The notes under the pieces were generated by a model. The model did not search any database. It was not told the origin of the DNA and was given only the letters and a program-made list of their open reading frames with translations. A stretch of 64,000 bases of DNA from Maricaulis sp965228215 (GTDB lineage: Bacteria; Pseudomonadota; Alphaproteobacteria; Caulobacterales; Maricaulaceae), in assembly GCA_965228215.1 (NCBI GenBank), contig OZ245800.1, positions 1,488,001 through 1,552,000 of the forward strand. The letters run 5' to 3'. The position numbers and the translations under genes were made by a program. Position 1 is the first letter of the stretch, and each line of letters starts with the position of its first letter. Positions 8,502-16,822 of this stretch are shown here, piece by piece.

Positions 8502-9862
8502 TCCGCGGCAATCCGTAGTCCAGCCGGGCCTGTGGCCGCCGGCTGGCGGGCAGGGTGCCAGGCGACGCGGCCAGTCATTCCGTCGAGACCCCAGGGGCGG
8601 ACATGGCCACCGACAGCCTCGGCCGCGGCAAGTCCGGACTGTAGCCCGTCCTCGTGGAAGCCGGAGCCGAGCCAGGCACCGCAATACCAGATATTCCGGC
8701 TGCCCTGGATTTCGCCGATCGTGTCCTGGGCGGCGATGGCGGCGGCATCGAAGACGGGGTGTGCATAGTGGTCCTCATGCAGGATTTTCGCCGGATTCGG
8801 TTCGATTTCCGGGTTGAGCGTCACGAGTACAGGCACTTCGGTGAGCAGCGGCTGCAGCTTGTTCATCCAGTAGGTCAGGCTGATATCCCGGTGCCCGTCC
8901 GGACCGGATTTGGCGAGATAATTCCAGCTGGCCCAGGCCGATTTCCGCTTGGGGAGGAAACGCGTATCGGTATGCAGCACGGCGCGGTTCGGGCGGTAGG
9001 CAATCGCGCCGAGAAGCGCGGTTTCGCGTTCGGTCGGCGCGTCCAGCAGGCCGAGGGCCTGGTCGCTGTGGCAGGCCAGGATGACGTCGTCAAAGCGTTC
9101 CAGATCGCCATTCTCATAGGTGATGAGGGCACCGGTGTCGGTATTGCCGACCGTGCGGATATTCACGCCGTGGCGAACCTCGCCGGTGAAGTCCTGCAGC
9201 AGGCGCGTGACATAGGCGTGGCTGCCTCCGCGTATCGTCCGCCAGTGCGGGCGGTCGGCGAATTGCAACAGGCCGTGATTGGTGAAGAAGTTGAAGAAAC
9301 TCTCCGCCGGGAAGTCCCGCATCTGGTCAGCAGGGGAGGACCAGATGGCTGCGCACATCGGCAGGATGTGATCTTCGCGGAAGGCGCGGGAATAGCCTTC
9401 TCGCAGCAGGAAGTCGTCGAGCGAGCCCTGTTCTCGGGACGGGCTGCGATCGCGGGAATAGGCGTAGAGCCGGTTCAGATCCGACAGCATGCGCCACATT
9501 CTAGGGCGGGCGAGATTGCGCCGCTGGGCGAACAGGCCGTGCAGATTGGAGGAGTATTCGAACCCGCCATTGTCGAGCGACGCGCTGAATGACATGTCGC
9601 TGTCGGCGGTCTCGACATCAAGCTCGTCCAGCAGCCGGATGAAGTTCGGATAATTGCGCGGATTGTAGACGATGAAACCCGTATCTACATCGACACGCAT
9701 ACCATCGATATCGATGGTGCGGGTGTGCGCATGCCCGCCGGGCCGCTGATCTTTTTCCAGCAGGACCACGTCGTGGTTGCGAGCCAGGAGCCAGGCTGCT
9801 GAAAGGCCGGAAATGCCTGATCCGACAACAGCAATTCGTTTTCTCGATGGGCGCTCGGTCAT
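8498..9862 (-). CDS. FAD-dependent amine-oxidase-like oxidoreductase
   Basis: The 454-residue flavoprotein has a GxGxxG dinucleotide-binding motif (VVGSGISGLSAAWLLA, from about residue 12), the following acidic LLEKDQRPGGHA segment, and a C-terminal FAD-contact stretch IWYCGAWLGSGFHEDGL. It belongs to the NAD(P)/FAD family found with DUF1365 and fatty acid methyltransferase genes. It is the first gene of the operon, with a GGAGAGGA ribosome site and a candidate ECF promoter only about 30 bases upstream. The likely substrate is a membrane acyl chain, inferred from the operon. Confidence 0.9.
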   Translation of the reverse strand: MTERPSRKRIAVVGSGISGLSAAWLLARNHDVVLLEKDQRPGGHAHTRTIDIDGMRVDVDTGFIVYNPRNYPNFIRLLDELDVETADSDMSFSASLDNGGFEYSSNLHGLFAQRRNLARPRMWRMLSDLNRLYAYSRDRSPSREQGSLDDFLLREGYSRAFREDHILPMCAAIWSSPADQMRDFPAESFFNFFTNHGLLQFADRPHWRTIRGGSHAYVTRLLQDFTGEVRHGVNIRTVGNTDTGALITYENGDLERFDDVILACHSDQALGLLDAPTERETALLGAIAYRPNRAVLHTDTRFLPKRKSAWASWNYLAKSGPDGHRDISLTYWMNKLQPLLTEVPVLVTLNPEIEPNPAKILHEDHYAHPVFDAAAIAAQDTIGEIQGSRNIWYCGAWLGSGFHEDGLQSGLAAAEAVGGHVRPWGLDGMTGRVAWHPARQPAATGPAGLRIAAE

Positions 9863-9895
9863 GGTGGCGTATCCTCTCCATCAGGTTGGAAGGGT

Positions 9896-9921
9896 TACGC
9901 GGCTGGCCGACAACCGGATCA
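9896..9921 (-). promoter_or_regulatory. Candidate RpoE (ECF11) promoter of the lipid operon
   Basis: On the minus strand TGATCC (9921-9916) is followed by an 18-base spacer and TAACC (9897-9893). TGATCC with a TA-starting -10 box is the promoter pattern of RpoE in Rhodobacter. Transcription would begin about 25-30 bases before the FAD gene start. Confidence 0.7.
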
Positions 9922-9934
9922 CTTTTAAGGATAA

Positions 9935-9963
9935 TGATCCAGTTTGCGTCTGGATTCGTAGAC
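9935..9963 (+). promoter_or_regulatory. Candidate autoregulatory RpoE promoter
   Basis: TGATCC at 9935-9940, an 18-base spacer and TAGAC starting at 9959 match the same pattern as the divergent promoter facing it. The transcript would start near 9967 and run into rpoE-chrR, the usual self-activation loop of ECF sigma factors. Confidence 0.7.
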
Positions 9964-10038
9964 CCGCTCATGTACGCTGCGACGCAAATTCGAACCCGAA
10001 CGGGAATTGCGGACGATCATGGTCCCAATGGAGGGGGT

Positions 10039-10620
10039 ATGGTCCAAAGCATGGACCGCAAGCGAACCGATGTCGCAGCCAAGGAGATGGCGGCTCTGCT
10101 TCACCGTGTGGGGCAGGATCGCGATCGAGAGGCTTTCCGCGTGGTGTTCGATCATTTCGCACCCCGCATCCGCGCCTTCCTGATCGGTCGGAAGCTCACG
10201 CCCGCGCGAGCTGATGATCTTACCCAGGAAGCGCTCTTGAATGTCTGGCGTCGGGCTGACCGGTATGATCCCGGAAAGGCCGCGGCGTCGACTTGGATTT
10301 ATGCGATCGCGAGGAATCTCCACATCGATCACTATCGCAAGGTCCAGAGACAGGTATTGGACGAGGACGATCCTCACTTTCATCTCGACGACACGCCTGA
10401 TGCTCAGGAACTCGTCGAACGCAGCGAAGATGTCGGTGCCATCACCGAGGCTCTGACATCGCTTCCTGAAGAGCAACGGGAAGTCATCAAACTATCTTTC
10501 ACCGAAGGTCAGAGCCATCAGGAAATCGCAGAAACCCTGGCTCTGCCGCTCGGCACGGTGAAGTCGCGCATCCGTCTCGCTCTCGGACGGTTGCGGAGTG
10601 TTCTTGGAGAAGAAGAATGA
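10039..10620 (+). CDS. rpoE: ECF sigma factor RpoE (ECF11)
   Basis: The 193-residue sigma factor carries region 2 (DDLTQEALLNVWRRADRYDP followed by ASTWIYAIARN) and region 4 (LPEEQREVIKLSFTEG then GTVKSRIRLALGRLR). The ATG at 10039 follows GGAGG by four bases; ATG 10051 is an alternative. The gene overlaps chrR by four bases (ATGA), so sigma and anti-sigma are made in step. In this family the sigma factor turns on genes against singlet oxygen and organic peroxides. The divergent lipid-modification operon has a matching promoter and is the obvious local target. Confidence 0.92.
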   Translation: MVQSMDRKRTDVAAKEMAALLHRVGQDRDREAFRVVFDHFAPRIRAFLIGRKLTPARADDLTQEALLNVWRRADRYDPGKAAASTWIYAIARNLHIDHYRKVQRQVLDEDDPHFHLDDTPDAQELVERSEDVGAITEALTSLPEEQREVIKLSFTEGQSHQEIAETLALPLGTVKSRIRLALGRLRSVLGEEE

Positions 10621-11288
10621 AGGCTCAAGGCCAATTGTTGAGCGATCCGTGGTACCTGGACTATGCGTCCGGGAACATGACGGGTGGAATGAATGTATTG
10701 CTGTCCTCCCATGTCGAATTGTCGACGTCGGGTGCACGTCGGGTTTCCGAGCTGGACCGGATTGGCGGGTGCCTGCTCGATAGCCACGAAGTGAGCGACG
10801 AGCCGCTGGCATTCAGCGCCGACGACATCCTGTCGCGTCTCGATCTCGACGCCCCCGCTGCCAAGGCGGTCAACGACAATGAACTGGCTCCGGAGGACAC
10901 GCTTCCGGTCCTTCCGGAGGCTTTGAAGGATTTCCTGCGCGATACCGAGACGCGCGTTCAGTGGGAGTTCCTCGGACCGGGTCTCAGCAAGGCCATGCTG
11001 TGGACCGGCGAGGATGGCGAGAAGCTGTGGCTGCTGAAAGCCCGCGGCGGTACCAAGATCCCGCGCCACGGACATTCCGGCGTCGAGCTGACCCTGGTCC
11101 TCAAGGGCAGTTTCACCGACGGTACGACCTGTTACCGGACGGGTGATGTCGAGGAATCCGACGAGGATATTCAGCACGACATCCAGATCGATGAGGGCGA
11201 GACCTGTATCTGTCTCGCTCTGACGCAAGGCAAATTGCGCTACGACAACCCGATCCTGAAGGTCTTCCAGGTCTTCTCGGGCCTCTAG
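10617..11288 (+). CDS. chrR: ChrR-type cupin anti-sigma factor, N-terminal zinc site degraded
   Basis: The 223-residue protein should hold RpoE inactive. The N-terminal anti-sigma domain keeps the DYASG and RIGG segments but not the zinc ligands: where Rhodobacter ChrR has H-x3-C-x2-C, this protein has H32, S36 and G39, and the early histidine is also absent. The C-terminal cupin domain is intact, with H151, H153, E157 and H187 as metal ligands and C197-x-C199 after them. Loss of the N-terminal cysteines suggests that the interaction with sigma does not depend on zinc or its oxidation, leaving the cupin half as the likely sensing part. Confidence 0.9.
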   Translation: MKAQGQLLSDPWYLDYASGNMTGGMNVLLSSHVELSTSGARRVSELDRIGGCLLDSHEVSDEPLAFSADDILSRLDLDAPAAKAVNDNELAPEDTLPVLPEALKDFLRDTETRVQWEFLGPGLSKAMLWTGEDGEKLWLLKARGGTKIPRHGHSGVELTLVLKGSFTDGTTCYRTGDVEESDEDIQHDIQIDEGETCICLALTQGKLRYDNPILKVFQVFSGL

Positions 11289-11306
11289 CAAATCCGTCAA
11301 AGCTGG

Positions 11307-11329
11307 CGGGAGACCGGTCCGGTCTCCCG
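11307..11329 (+). terminator. Hairpin after chrR
   Basis: CGGGAGACCGG at 11307-11317 pairs with CCGGTCTCCCG at 11319-11329. The 22-base palindrome lies 19 bases past the chrR stop. There is no proper T-run after it, so termination may be partial or Rho-assisted. Confidence 0.55.
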
Positions 11330-11416
11330 ACTTCCTGCCTCGCCCTATGTTCACCAGGGGCAGGTTTGCGCTATCAATGCGCGGGTGGAACGTAGTTCAC
11401 CGGCAGGGGCAGCACT

Positions 11417-12451
11417 TTGAAGAGACGGGCCAACAAGCAGAGCAGCGCGACGATCAAGGACGTGGCCAGCCTGGCCGGCGTGTCGGCAATGACCGTCTCT
11501 CGGGTGTTGAATGCCGAGCCCAATGTCCGGCCGGCGACGCGGGAGCGCGTGCTCGAAGCGATCCGGGAACTCAATTACCGTCCCAATATCTCGGCCCGCA
11601 GTCTCGCCAAGGCGCAGACCTTCTTCATCGGCCTCCTCTACGACAATCCGTCGGCTGCCTATATCAGCGAACTTCTCATCGGCGCGCTCGATCGCTGCCG
11701 TCGCGAGGGCTACCATCTGGTGCTGGAGAACTGCGGCTCGACGAATACCGAGTGGGAGAAGGGCGTCGAGGCCCTGCTGGCCACCTCGAATTTCGACGGC
11801 ATCATCATCCCGCCGCCGGTCTGCGATTATCCGTCCGTGCTCGATGCGCTTGAGGCCGCCGAAATGCCCTATGTGCGTATGGCACCTAACCGTGATCGCG
11901 AGCGTTCGCCCTTCGTCTGCACTGATGACCGGGACGCCGCGCGGCGGATGACGGAATACCTCATCGATCTCGGGCACAATCGGATCGGATTCATCCGGGG
12001 CCATCCCGAGCACGGAGTGACTCAGCACCGTTTCCAGGGTTTCTCCGACGGCATGCAGGCCCGCGGGCTGTACGTCGACAAGACGCTGATCGCGGACGGG
12101 CAATTCACCTACAAGTCCGGCATGGATGGCGCCTCGCACCTGCTCGACCGGCCGGAGCCTCCAACGGCCATTTTCGCGTGCAATGACGACATGGCTGCGG
12201 CGGTGATCGCGTCGGCTCACCGCTTCAATCTTCGGGTGCCCGAGGATCTGACGGTCGTGGGGTTCGATGACACCCAGACGGCGACGGCGATCTGGCCGCA
12301 ACTCACAACAGTGCGGCAGCCGATTTCCGAAATGGCCTCAGGCGCTGTCGAACTGCTCGCGCAAATCCTCAATGACGAGGATGACGGCGCACCGCGCTCA
12401 GCGGAATACCGGTGTGAGGTGATCGTCCGGGACTCCTCGGCGAAGGTCTAA
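11417..12451 (+). CDS. LacI-family transcriptional regulator
   Basis: The 344-residue repressor has the LacI helix-turn-helix and hinge (TIKDVASLAGVSAMTVSRVLN, then NYRPNISARSLA) followed by a periplasmic-binding-protein-like sugar-sensing core ending in VVGFDDTQTA and TTVRQPI. Translation most likely starts at a TTG (11417) seven bases after AGGGG; no ATG precedes the domain. Members usually repress sugar uptake or utilisation genes, but none lies beside this one, so it is probably a remote or global regulator. The gene converges on the response regulator at 12448. Confidence 0.93.
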   Translation: MKRRANKQSSATIKDVASLAGVSAMTVSRVLNAEPNVRPATRERVLEAIRELNYRPNISARSLAKAQTFFIGLLYDNPSAAYISELLIGALDRCRREGYHLVLENCGSTNTEWEKGVEALLATSNFDGIIIPPPVCDYPSVLDALEAAEMPYVRMAPNRDRERSPFVCTDDRDAARRMTEYLIDLGHNRIGFIRGHPEHGVTQHRFQGFSDGMQARGLYVDKTLIADGQFTYKSGMDGASHLLDRPEPPTAIFACNDDMAAAVIASAHRFNLRVPEDLTVVGFDDTQTATAIWPQLTTVRQPISEMASGAVELLAQILNDEDDGAPRSAEYRCEVIVRDSSAKV

Positions 12452-13227
12452 TTCGCCCGAACGTCAGGCATTGCTGCCGAGTGCATCACGCACGGCGCGT
12501 TCGAAGGAACGGCCCACGCGGACTTCCGACCCATCCTCGAGATAAGCTTCCGGGCGCCATTGGCGGTCGTGCTGGTTCGGCTGACCCGCTGCTTGTTGAC
12601 GATGGCCGAGCGGTGCACGCGCATGAAAATCCGCTCGTCGAGCAGATCGCCCATGGCCGCCATCGTCTCGCGATAGAGCCAGGACCGGTCGCCGCAATGG
12701 ATGCGAACATAATCGCCCTCGGCCTGGACCCAGTCGATCTGGCTTTTTGAAAGGCGCACCCGGCCTGTCCGGTCCTTGATCCAGAGATCATCCTCGCTCG
12801 GGCCGTCGGCGCTGCGAAGCGCGTTGACGACGGCTTCCAGTTCACCCGCACGGGACTCGGAATCGCGCAGTGAGAAATGCTGGCGGGCCCGGGTCAGGGC
12901 CTGGTCGAGACGGTCCGATTCCACCGGTTTGAGCAGATAGTCGATCGCGGCAGCCTCGAAGGCCTCGACGGCGAAGGCATCGTAGGCGGTCACGAAAATG
13001 ATGATGGGCGCGCCCGGTCCGGCGATCTCGCGCGCGACTTCCAGACCGTCCAGGCCCGGCATGCGGATGTCCATCAGGACAAGGTCGGGCTTGCGATCAC
13101 GGATCGCGTCGAGCGCGTCCTCGCCGTCGCGACACGAGCCGATGACGTCGAAGCGCGGTCGTCGCCCGAACAGGATTTCAAGGCGGCGAAGGGCGAGAGG
13201 TTCATCATCGACGAGTAGTGTACGCAT
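12448..13227 (-). CDS. LytTR response regulator, frameshifted C-terminus
   Basis: Residues 1-120 form a receiver domain with the acidic pocket (VDDEP), phospho-acceptor D53 and the conserved lysine in DYLLKPV. A LytTR DNA-binding domain follows (WVQAEGDYVRIHC, then MRVHRSAIVNK). After VSRTSTTANGA the frame as written loses similarity and ends at 12448. The adjacent frame continues the domain as EAYLEDGSEVRVGRSFERAV and stops at 12464. A one-base loss in the GGG run at 12552-12554 would explain this. Restored, the protein would have 254 residues. It lies five bases after its partner kinase. This may be a sequencing error or a real lesion in the last beta strands. Confidence 0.85.
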   Translation of the reverse strand: MRTLLVDDEPLALRRLEILFGRRPRFDVIGSCRDGEDALDAIRDRKPDLVLMDIRMPGLDGLEVAREIAGPGAPIIIFVTAYDAFAVEAFEAAAIDYLLKPVESDRLDQALTRARQHFSLRDSESRAGELEAVVNALRSADGPSEDDLWIKDRTGRVRLSKSQIDWVQAEGDYVRIHCGDRSWLYRETMAAMGDLLDERIFMRVHRSAIVNKQRVSRTSTTANGARKLISRMGRKSAWAVPSNAPCVMHSAAMPDVRAN

Positions 13228-13232
13228 GGCAT

Positions 13233-14951
13233 TTATTCCGTTGTTTTTGCGTCGCCAGATTTTGGCTGGAGACGTTCATAGGGAAGGCGGATCGTGACCA
13301 GGAATCCGCCTTCTGAGAGGGGGGCGGCGAGCAGGTTGGCCCGCTCGCCATAGAGAACCGAAAGCCTCGACTGCACATTCTGCAGACCCACCCCGCTTCC
13401 GGCCTGGGGTTCGGGCGACGGGGACGCGTCGCCATTGTCGCGGATCTCGATCACCAGGTGTTCGTCGTCATGTCTAACGGCGATGCGGATCTCGACCCGA
13501 TTGCTTGAATTGGAGACGCCGTGCTTGATCGTGTTCTCCACGATCGGCTGCAGCAGGAGCGAGGGAATGGCGGCGTCGAGCGTTCCCGGCTCCGTGTCGA
13601 TCTGGACCGAGATCCGGTCCTGGAAGCGCGCCCGTTCGATCTCCAGATAGAGTTCCTGGGCCTCAAGCTCGTTCTGCAAGGTCACGCGGTCTTCCGGATC
13701 GGCTTCCAGCGTGAAGCGAAGGAAGCGGCTGAGCCGGATGAGCATGCTCTCAGCTTCCTCATTTCGCTGGTCCATCACCAGCGTGGAGATGGCATTGAGC
13801 GTGTTGAACAGGAAATGCGGATTGATCTGGAAGCGCAGCATCTTCAGCTGGGCGCCCTGGGCCATCATGATGGAATTGTAGAGCTGTTGTTCCTGGTGTC
13901 GCATGCGGCGTGCGGAATCCAGGGCCAGGTAGAAACCCGACCAGCCGACGAAAACGGCAATGTTCACCAGGATTTCCTGCGGCAGGCGCTGGACCAGGAA
14001 GGCCCAGCCCGTCTCCACCAATTCCCCGTCGGTATAGAATTCGACCGGGAAGATCTGGAACCAGGCCACCCACATCACCAGGATGTACACATTCACCGCG
14101 ATGATCGAGACCAGCAGCGCCAGGATGATGCGGCGGGACAGGCCCAGATTCTGCGTGTGCCTCAGCACGAAATAATGCGCGGCCGTCGTCAGCAGCAGTC
14201 CGCCGAGATCGGCCAGGATCGGGCGCCACATCTCGGACGGGGCTTCGCCGTAATCGAGCATGCCGGCGACGTCCATGCTCACTTTCAGGGACCAGAAGAT
14301 CGCCTGGAAGCTCCAGAACCATTTCGTGTTCAGCCCGGTATAGGCGGAGCTGCCCGGGATCAGGCGGCGGCGCAATTCGTCAAGTTCGAGACGGCGCTCA
14401 TCGCGATGGGACAGGCCGTCTATGAGATCGCGCCAGGTCCAGTCATGCTCGCCGGTCGACACGAGGAGAAAGAGCGCGCCCCAGGCCGAAAAGATCCAGT
14501 AACTCGACGCGGCTGACTGCATGATGTCGCCGAAGCCTGTGCCCGGCGCGGCCATGCCGTCACCCGGCAGGATGACCACGGCGATGGCGGCATAGACCAG
14601 CGCGGTCGGCGCGGCCAGGCCGAGCACGTGCAGCACACGCGGCAGGATGGGATTGGTCCGGGTTAGCGTCAGGGCAAGGGAAATGGCGCAGGAGATCGCG
14701 GCGCCGAAGACGAAGAGCAGGACGTGACGGACCAGCCCGGTTGGCGAAGCCGTCACCTGACCCCAATTGGCGATCAGATTGGTGGACGCGACAACGGCCC
14801 AGAATACGCCAAGCACCAGCAGGAAGTTTGCTGAAAACACCGGAATAGCCGGTCCCGGCCCGGGCGAGGGGCCGGCAGGTGTGTGCGCCGTCTCTGTCAT
14901 AATATTACGGTAGCCTGTCCCTCCCGGCCCAGATAATGAGCGATCTGTCAT
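13233..14951 (-). CDS. LytS-type membrane sensor histidine kinase
   Basis: The protein has 572 residues from the first start; an ATG at 14900 (555 residues) is an equally good choice because neither has a strong ribosome site. The N-terminal half holds about six to eight membrane helices. The kinase part has the phospho-accepting histidine in QINPHFLFNTLNAIST, the N-box PIVENTIKHGV and the glycine-rich GVGLQNVQSRL. This is the LytS/AlgZ class, which pairs with LytTR regulators such as the gene immediately downstream. The signal is unknown. Confidence 0.9.
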   Translation of the reverse strand: MTDRSLSGPGGTGYRNIMTETAHTPAGPSPGPGPAIPVFSANFLLVLGVFWAVVASTNLIANWGQVTASPTGLVRHVLLFVFGAAISCAISLALTLTRTNPILPRVLHVLGLAAPTALVYAAIAVVILPGDGMAAPGTGFGDIMQSAASSYWIFSAWGALFLLVSTGEHDWTWRDLIDGLSHRDERRLELDELRRRLIPGSSAYTGLNTKWFWSFQAIFWSLKVSMDVAGMLDYGEAPSEMWRPILADLGGLLLTTAAHYFVLRHTQNLGLSRRIILALLVSIIAVNVYILVMWVAWFQIFPVEFYTDGELVETGWAFLVQRLPQEILVNIAVFVGWSGFYLALDSARRMRHQEQQLYNSIMMAQGAQLKMLRFQINPHFLFNTLNAISTLVMDQRNEEAESMLIRLSRFLRFTLEADPEDRVTLQNELEAQELYLEIERARFQDRISVQIDTEPGTLDAAIPSLLLQPIVENTIKHGVSNSSNRVEIRIAVRHDDEHLVIEIRDNGDASPSPEPQAGSGVGLQNVQSRLSVLYGERANLLAAPLSEGGFLVTIRLPYERLQPKSGDAKTTE

Positions 14952-15280
14952 TCACCGTAAATTCCGCGCGATTAAACTCAATTCGCTGCGCTTGAGGTGG
15001 AGTGGCACCACCAAATTCCCGTCACACGTGCGTTTGCGGCCAATCCGACACGTCTCGGGCGTTGTGCGCTTCATCGTGATTCACAGTCCGTTCGTCGCAT
15101 TCATATCGCGCTTGGACGAATGCTCACCGAAGCTCAGGGCTTGTTTGAAGTTCGTCTTCCGGCTTGCGGCGCATCAGCCCTCCGCATCGTGAACCGAGGC
15201 GTCAAACAGCCTGCGGCACCCAACGCCCTTTCCGCAGTGTGACCATTCGGCCGGCGCAGATCCTGCGTCGGCCGTTTGCT
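14952..15280 (+). ncRNA. Unassigned stretch ending in a strong terminator (possible sRNA or small gene)
   Basis: The 454-base gap between the kinase and the Hpt gene contains an excellent hairpin: CGGCCG-G-CGCAG at 15248-15259 pairs with CTGCG-T-CGGCCG at 15263-15274 and is followed by TTTGCTT. No known plus-strand gene precedes it. A GTG-started frame from 14997 to 15242 (81 codons) ends six bases before the hairpin but has atypical composition. Either a small RNA or a small protein could be made here. The rest of the gap to 15405 shows nothing recognisable. Confidence 0.3.
15248..15280 (+). terminator. Rho-independent terminator of an unknown transcript
   Basis: A 12-pair stem (one G-T pair) with an ATC loop at 15260-15262 and a T-rich tail. 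It lies 130 bases upstream of the Hpt gene and far from any annotated plus-strand stop. Confidence 0.7.
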
Positions 15281-15405
15281 TGCGTGGCACGCAGGATCGG
15301 ACTGCTGCTTATTTCCGGCGCCAATTCCGGCGGATCGCTTTACCCCCGGCATGGAGTGTGTTTGTCTCCGGGCGCACCGAGATTTCAAGCCGAAAAGAGG
15401 CCGTC

Positions 15406-15732
15406 ATGAGCTGGCGCGATCGACCCCTGGTCAATGGCGATATTGCCGGAACGCTGAAAGCAGCTGTCGGCGCGGACGCGTTCGCCGCCATGACGGAACA
15501 GTTTGCCGCCGATATCGAGTCACTCGTCGGGCAGTTGAAGTCCAACCTCGCTAGCGGGGACCAGCAGGGCTGTCGCGAGACCGGTCATGCGCTCAAGGGC
15601 GCCGCGGCGAATATCGGCCTGGAACGTCTCAGCGGGCTGGCCCACACTTTCGAGGCCGGCGAGACTGGTGATTCCGATGCACTCGACAGCGTGCTCGCTG
15701 AATCCATGACCGCCATGCGGACCCTCGACTAG
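15406..15732 (+). CDS. Small Hpt-domain protein
   Basis: The 108-residue protein begins at the ATG at 15406 after a GAGG site. It is a single histidine-phosphotransfer domain with the active histidine in HALKGAAANIG (H61). Such proteins shuttle phosphate between a hybrid kinase and a response regulator. No partner is adjacent, as is common for orphan Hpt proteins. Confidence 0.85.
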   Translation: MSWRDRPLVNGDIAGTLKAAVGADAFAAMTEQFAADIESLVGQLKSNLASGDQQGCRETGHALKGAAANIGLERLSGLAHTFEAGETGDSDALDSVLAESMTAMRTLD

Positions 15733-15892
15733 CCGATCTCGGAATGCCGAAGCATTCCATGACGTAAACGGCCAATTTGAACCCACATTCAGCTAGGGTT
15801 CACGTTGATTGTCGCGTAGTATCCCCGTCTTCCGGGCAGGAACGGGCCGTGGAATTGCGGCCTGTCGCGGGAAGAAAAGAAGGGGAATACAT

Positions 15893-16801
15893 ATGCGTAA
15901 ACTACTTCTCGCCGGTGCAGCGATCGCCCTCCTCGGCAGCCATGCGGCCGCCCAGGACTATTCACTCGATCCGGCATTCGGCAGCACGACTCTCAATTCC
16001 GGTTTCACACCGGACCCGTTCACCGTCCAGATCACCTCTGGCGGCCAATACCGCGCCAGCAATGTCGGCTCCAATTGCCGCGGCTGGGTCGCAAACGCGC
16101 CTGATTATTCGGTCTATTACAACGCCGGGTCCTTCGATCTGACGATCGGCGCTGATTCGGATTCTGACACGACGCTGATCGTGAATGATTCGAACGGTAA
16201 TTGGTATTGCGACGATGATGGCGGGGAAGGTCTCAACCCGCTGCTGACGTTCAACAATCCGGGTTCCGGCCGTTACGACATCTGGATCGGCTCCTATTCG
16301 GAAGGCGATTATGCTGCCGCGACTCTCTCGGTCTCCGAGATTGGTCTGGTTGCCGAGCATGGCGGTGGTTCCGGCGGCGGATATGCCGGCAATGGCCCCG
16401 ATTTCACGCTTCCGGCAGCGTTCGGTGAAGTGACGCTGCGGACCGGTTTCACGCCTGACCCGTATCGGGTGAACATCATTTCCGGTGGCCAGTTCCGCGC
16501 CAGCTCGGTACGCAGCGGCTGTGCCGGCTGGGTGGCCGGTGCTCCGGACTTCCAGCTCAACTTTACGGCCGGCAGCCTGCCGCTGATCATCTCGGCAGCC
16601 TCGAATTCGGACACGACGATCCTCGTCAATGATCCGAACGGCAACTGGCACTGCAATGATGACGGCGGCAATGCGGGTCTGAACCCGGCGCTGACCTTCA
16701 ACAATGCGGCATCCGGCGTCTACGACATCTGGATCGGTTCCTATCGTGAAGGCGACAATGCCGATGCGATGCTTTCGATCTCGGAACTCTACAGCGAATA
16801 G
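15893..16801 (+). CDS. Secreted protein with two tandem copies of a beta-rich domain
   Basis: The 302-residue protein has a signal peptide (MRKLLLAGAAIALLGSHAAAQ) and a mature part built of two copies of one domain of about 115 residues, joined by a glycine-rich linker (GGGSGGGYAG). Each copy has F..TLN/RSGFTPDP, then SGGQYRAS or SGGQFRAS, a pair of cysteines framing CRGWVA or CAGWVA and WYC or WHC, an acidic DDGG loop, and a YDIWIGSY end. The layout resembles pre-peptidase C-terminal domains. The D/N-rich loops may bind calcium. Function is unknown. The start is fixed by an AAGGGGAA site. Confidence 0.85.
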   Translation: MRKLLLAGAAIALLGSHAAAQDYSLDPAFGSTTLNSGFTPDPFTVQITSGGQYRASNVGSNCRGWVANAPDYSVYYNAGSFDLTIGADSDSDTTLIVNDSNGNWYCDDDGGEGLNPLLTFNNPGSGRYDIWIGSYSEGDYAAATLSVSEIGLVAEHGGGSGGGYAGNGPDFTLPAAFGEVTLRTGFTPDPYRVNIISGGQFRASSVRSGCAGWVAGAPDFQLNFTAGSLPLIISAASNSDTTILVNDPNGNWHCNDDGGNAGLNPALTFNNAASGVYDIWIGSYREGDNADAMLSISELYSE

Positions 16802-16822
16802 ATCGACCGCGATCTGACAGGA

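Noticed and set aside
8502..8684. A 61-residue extension of the DUF1365 protein
   Set aside because: It is Arg/Pro-rich, runs over the end of the FAD gene, and the ATGA overlap at 8498-8501 gives the natural start.
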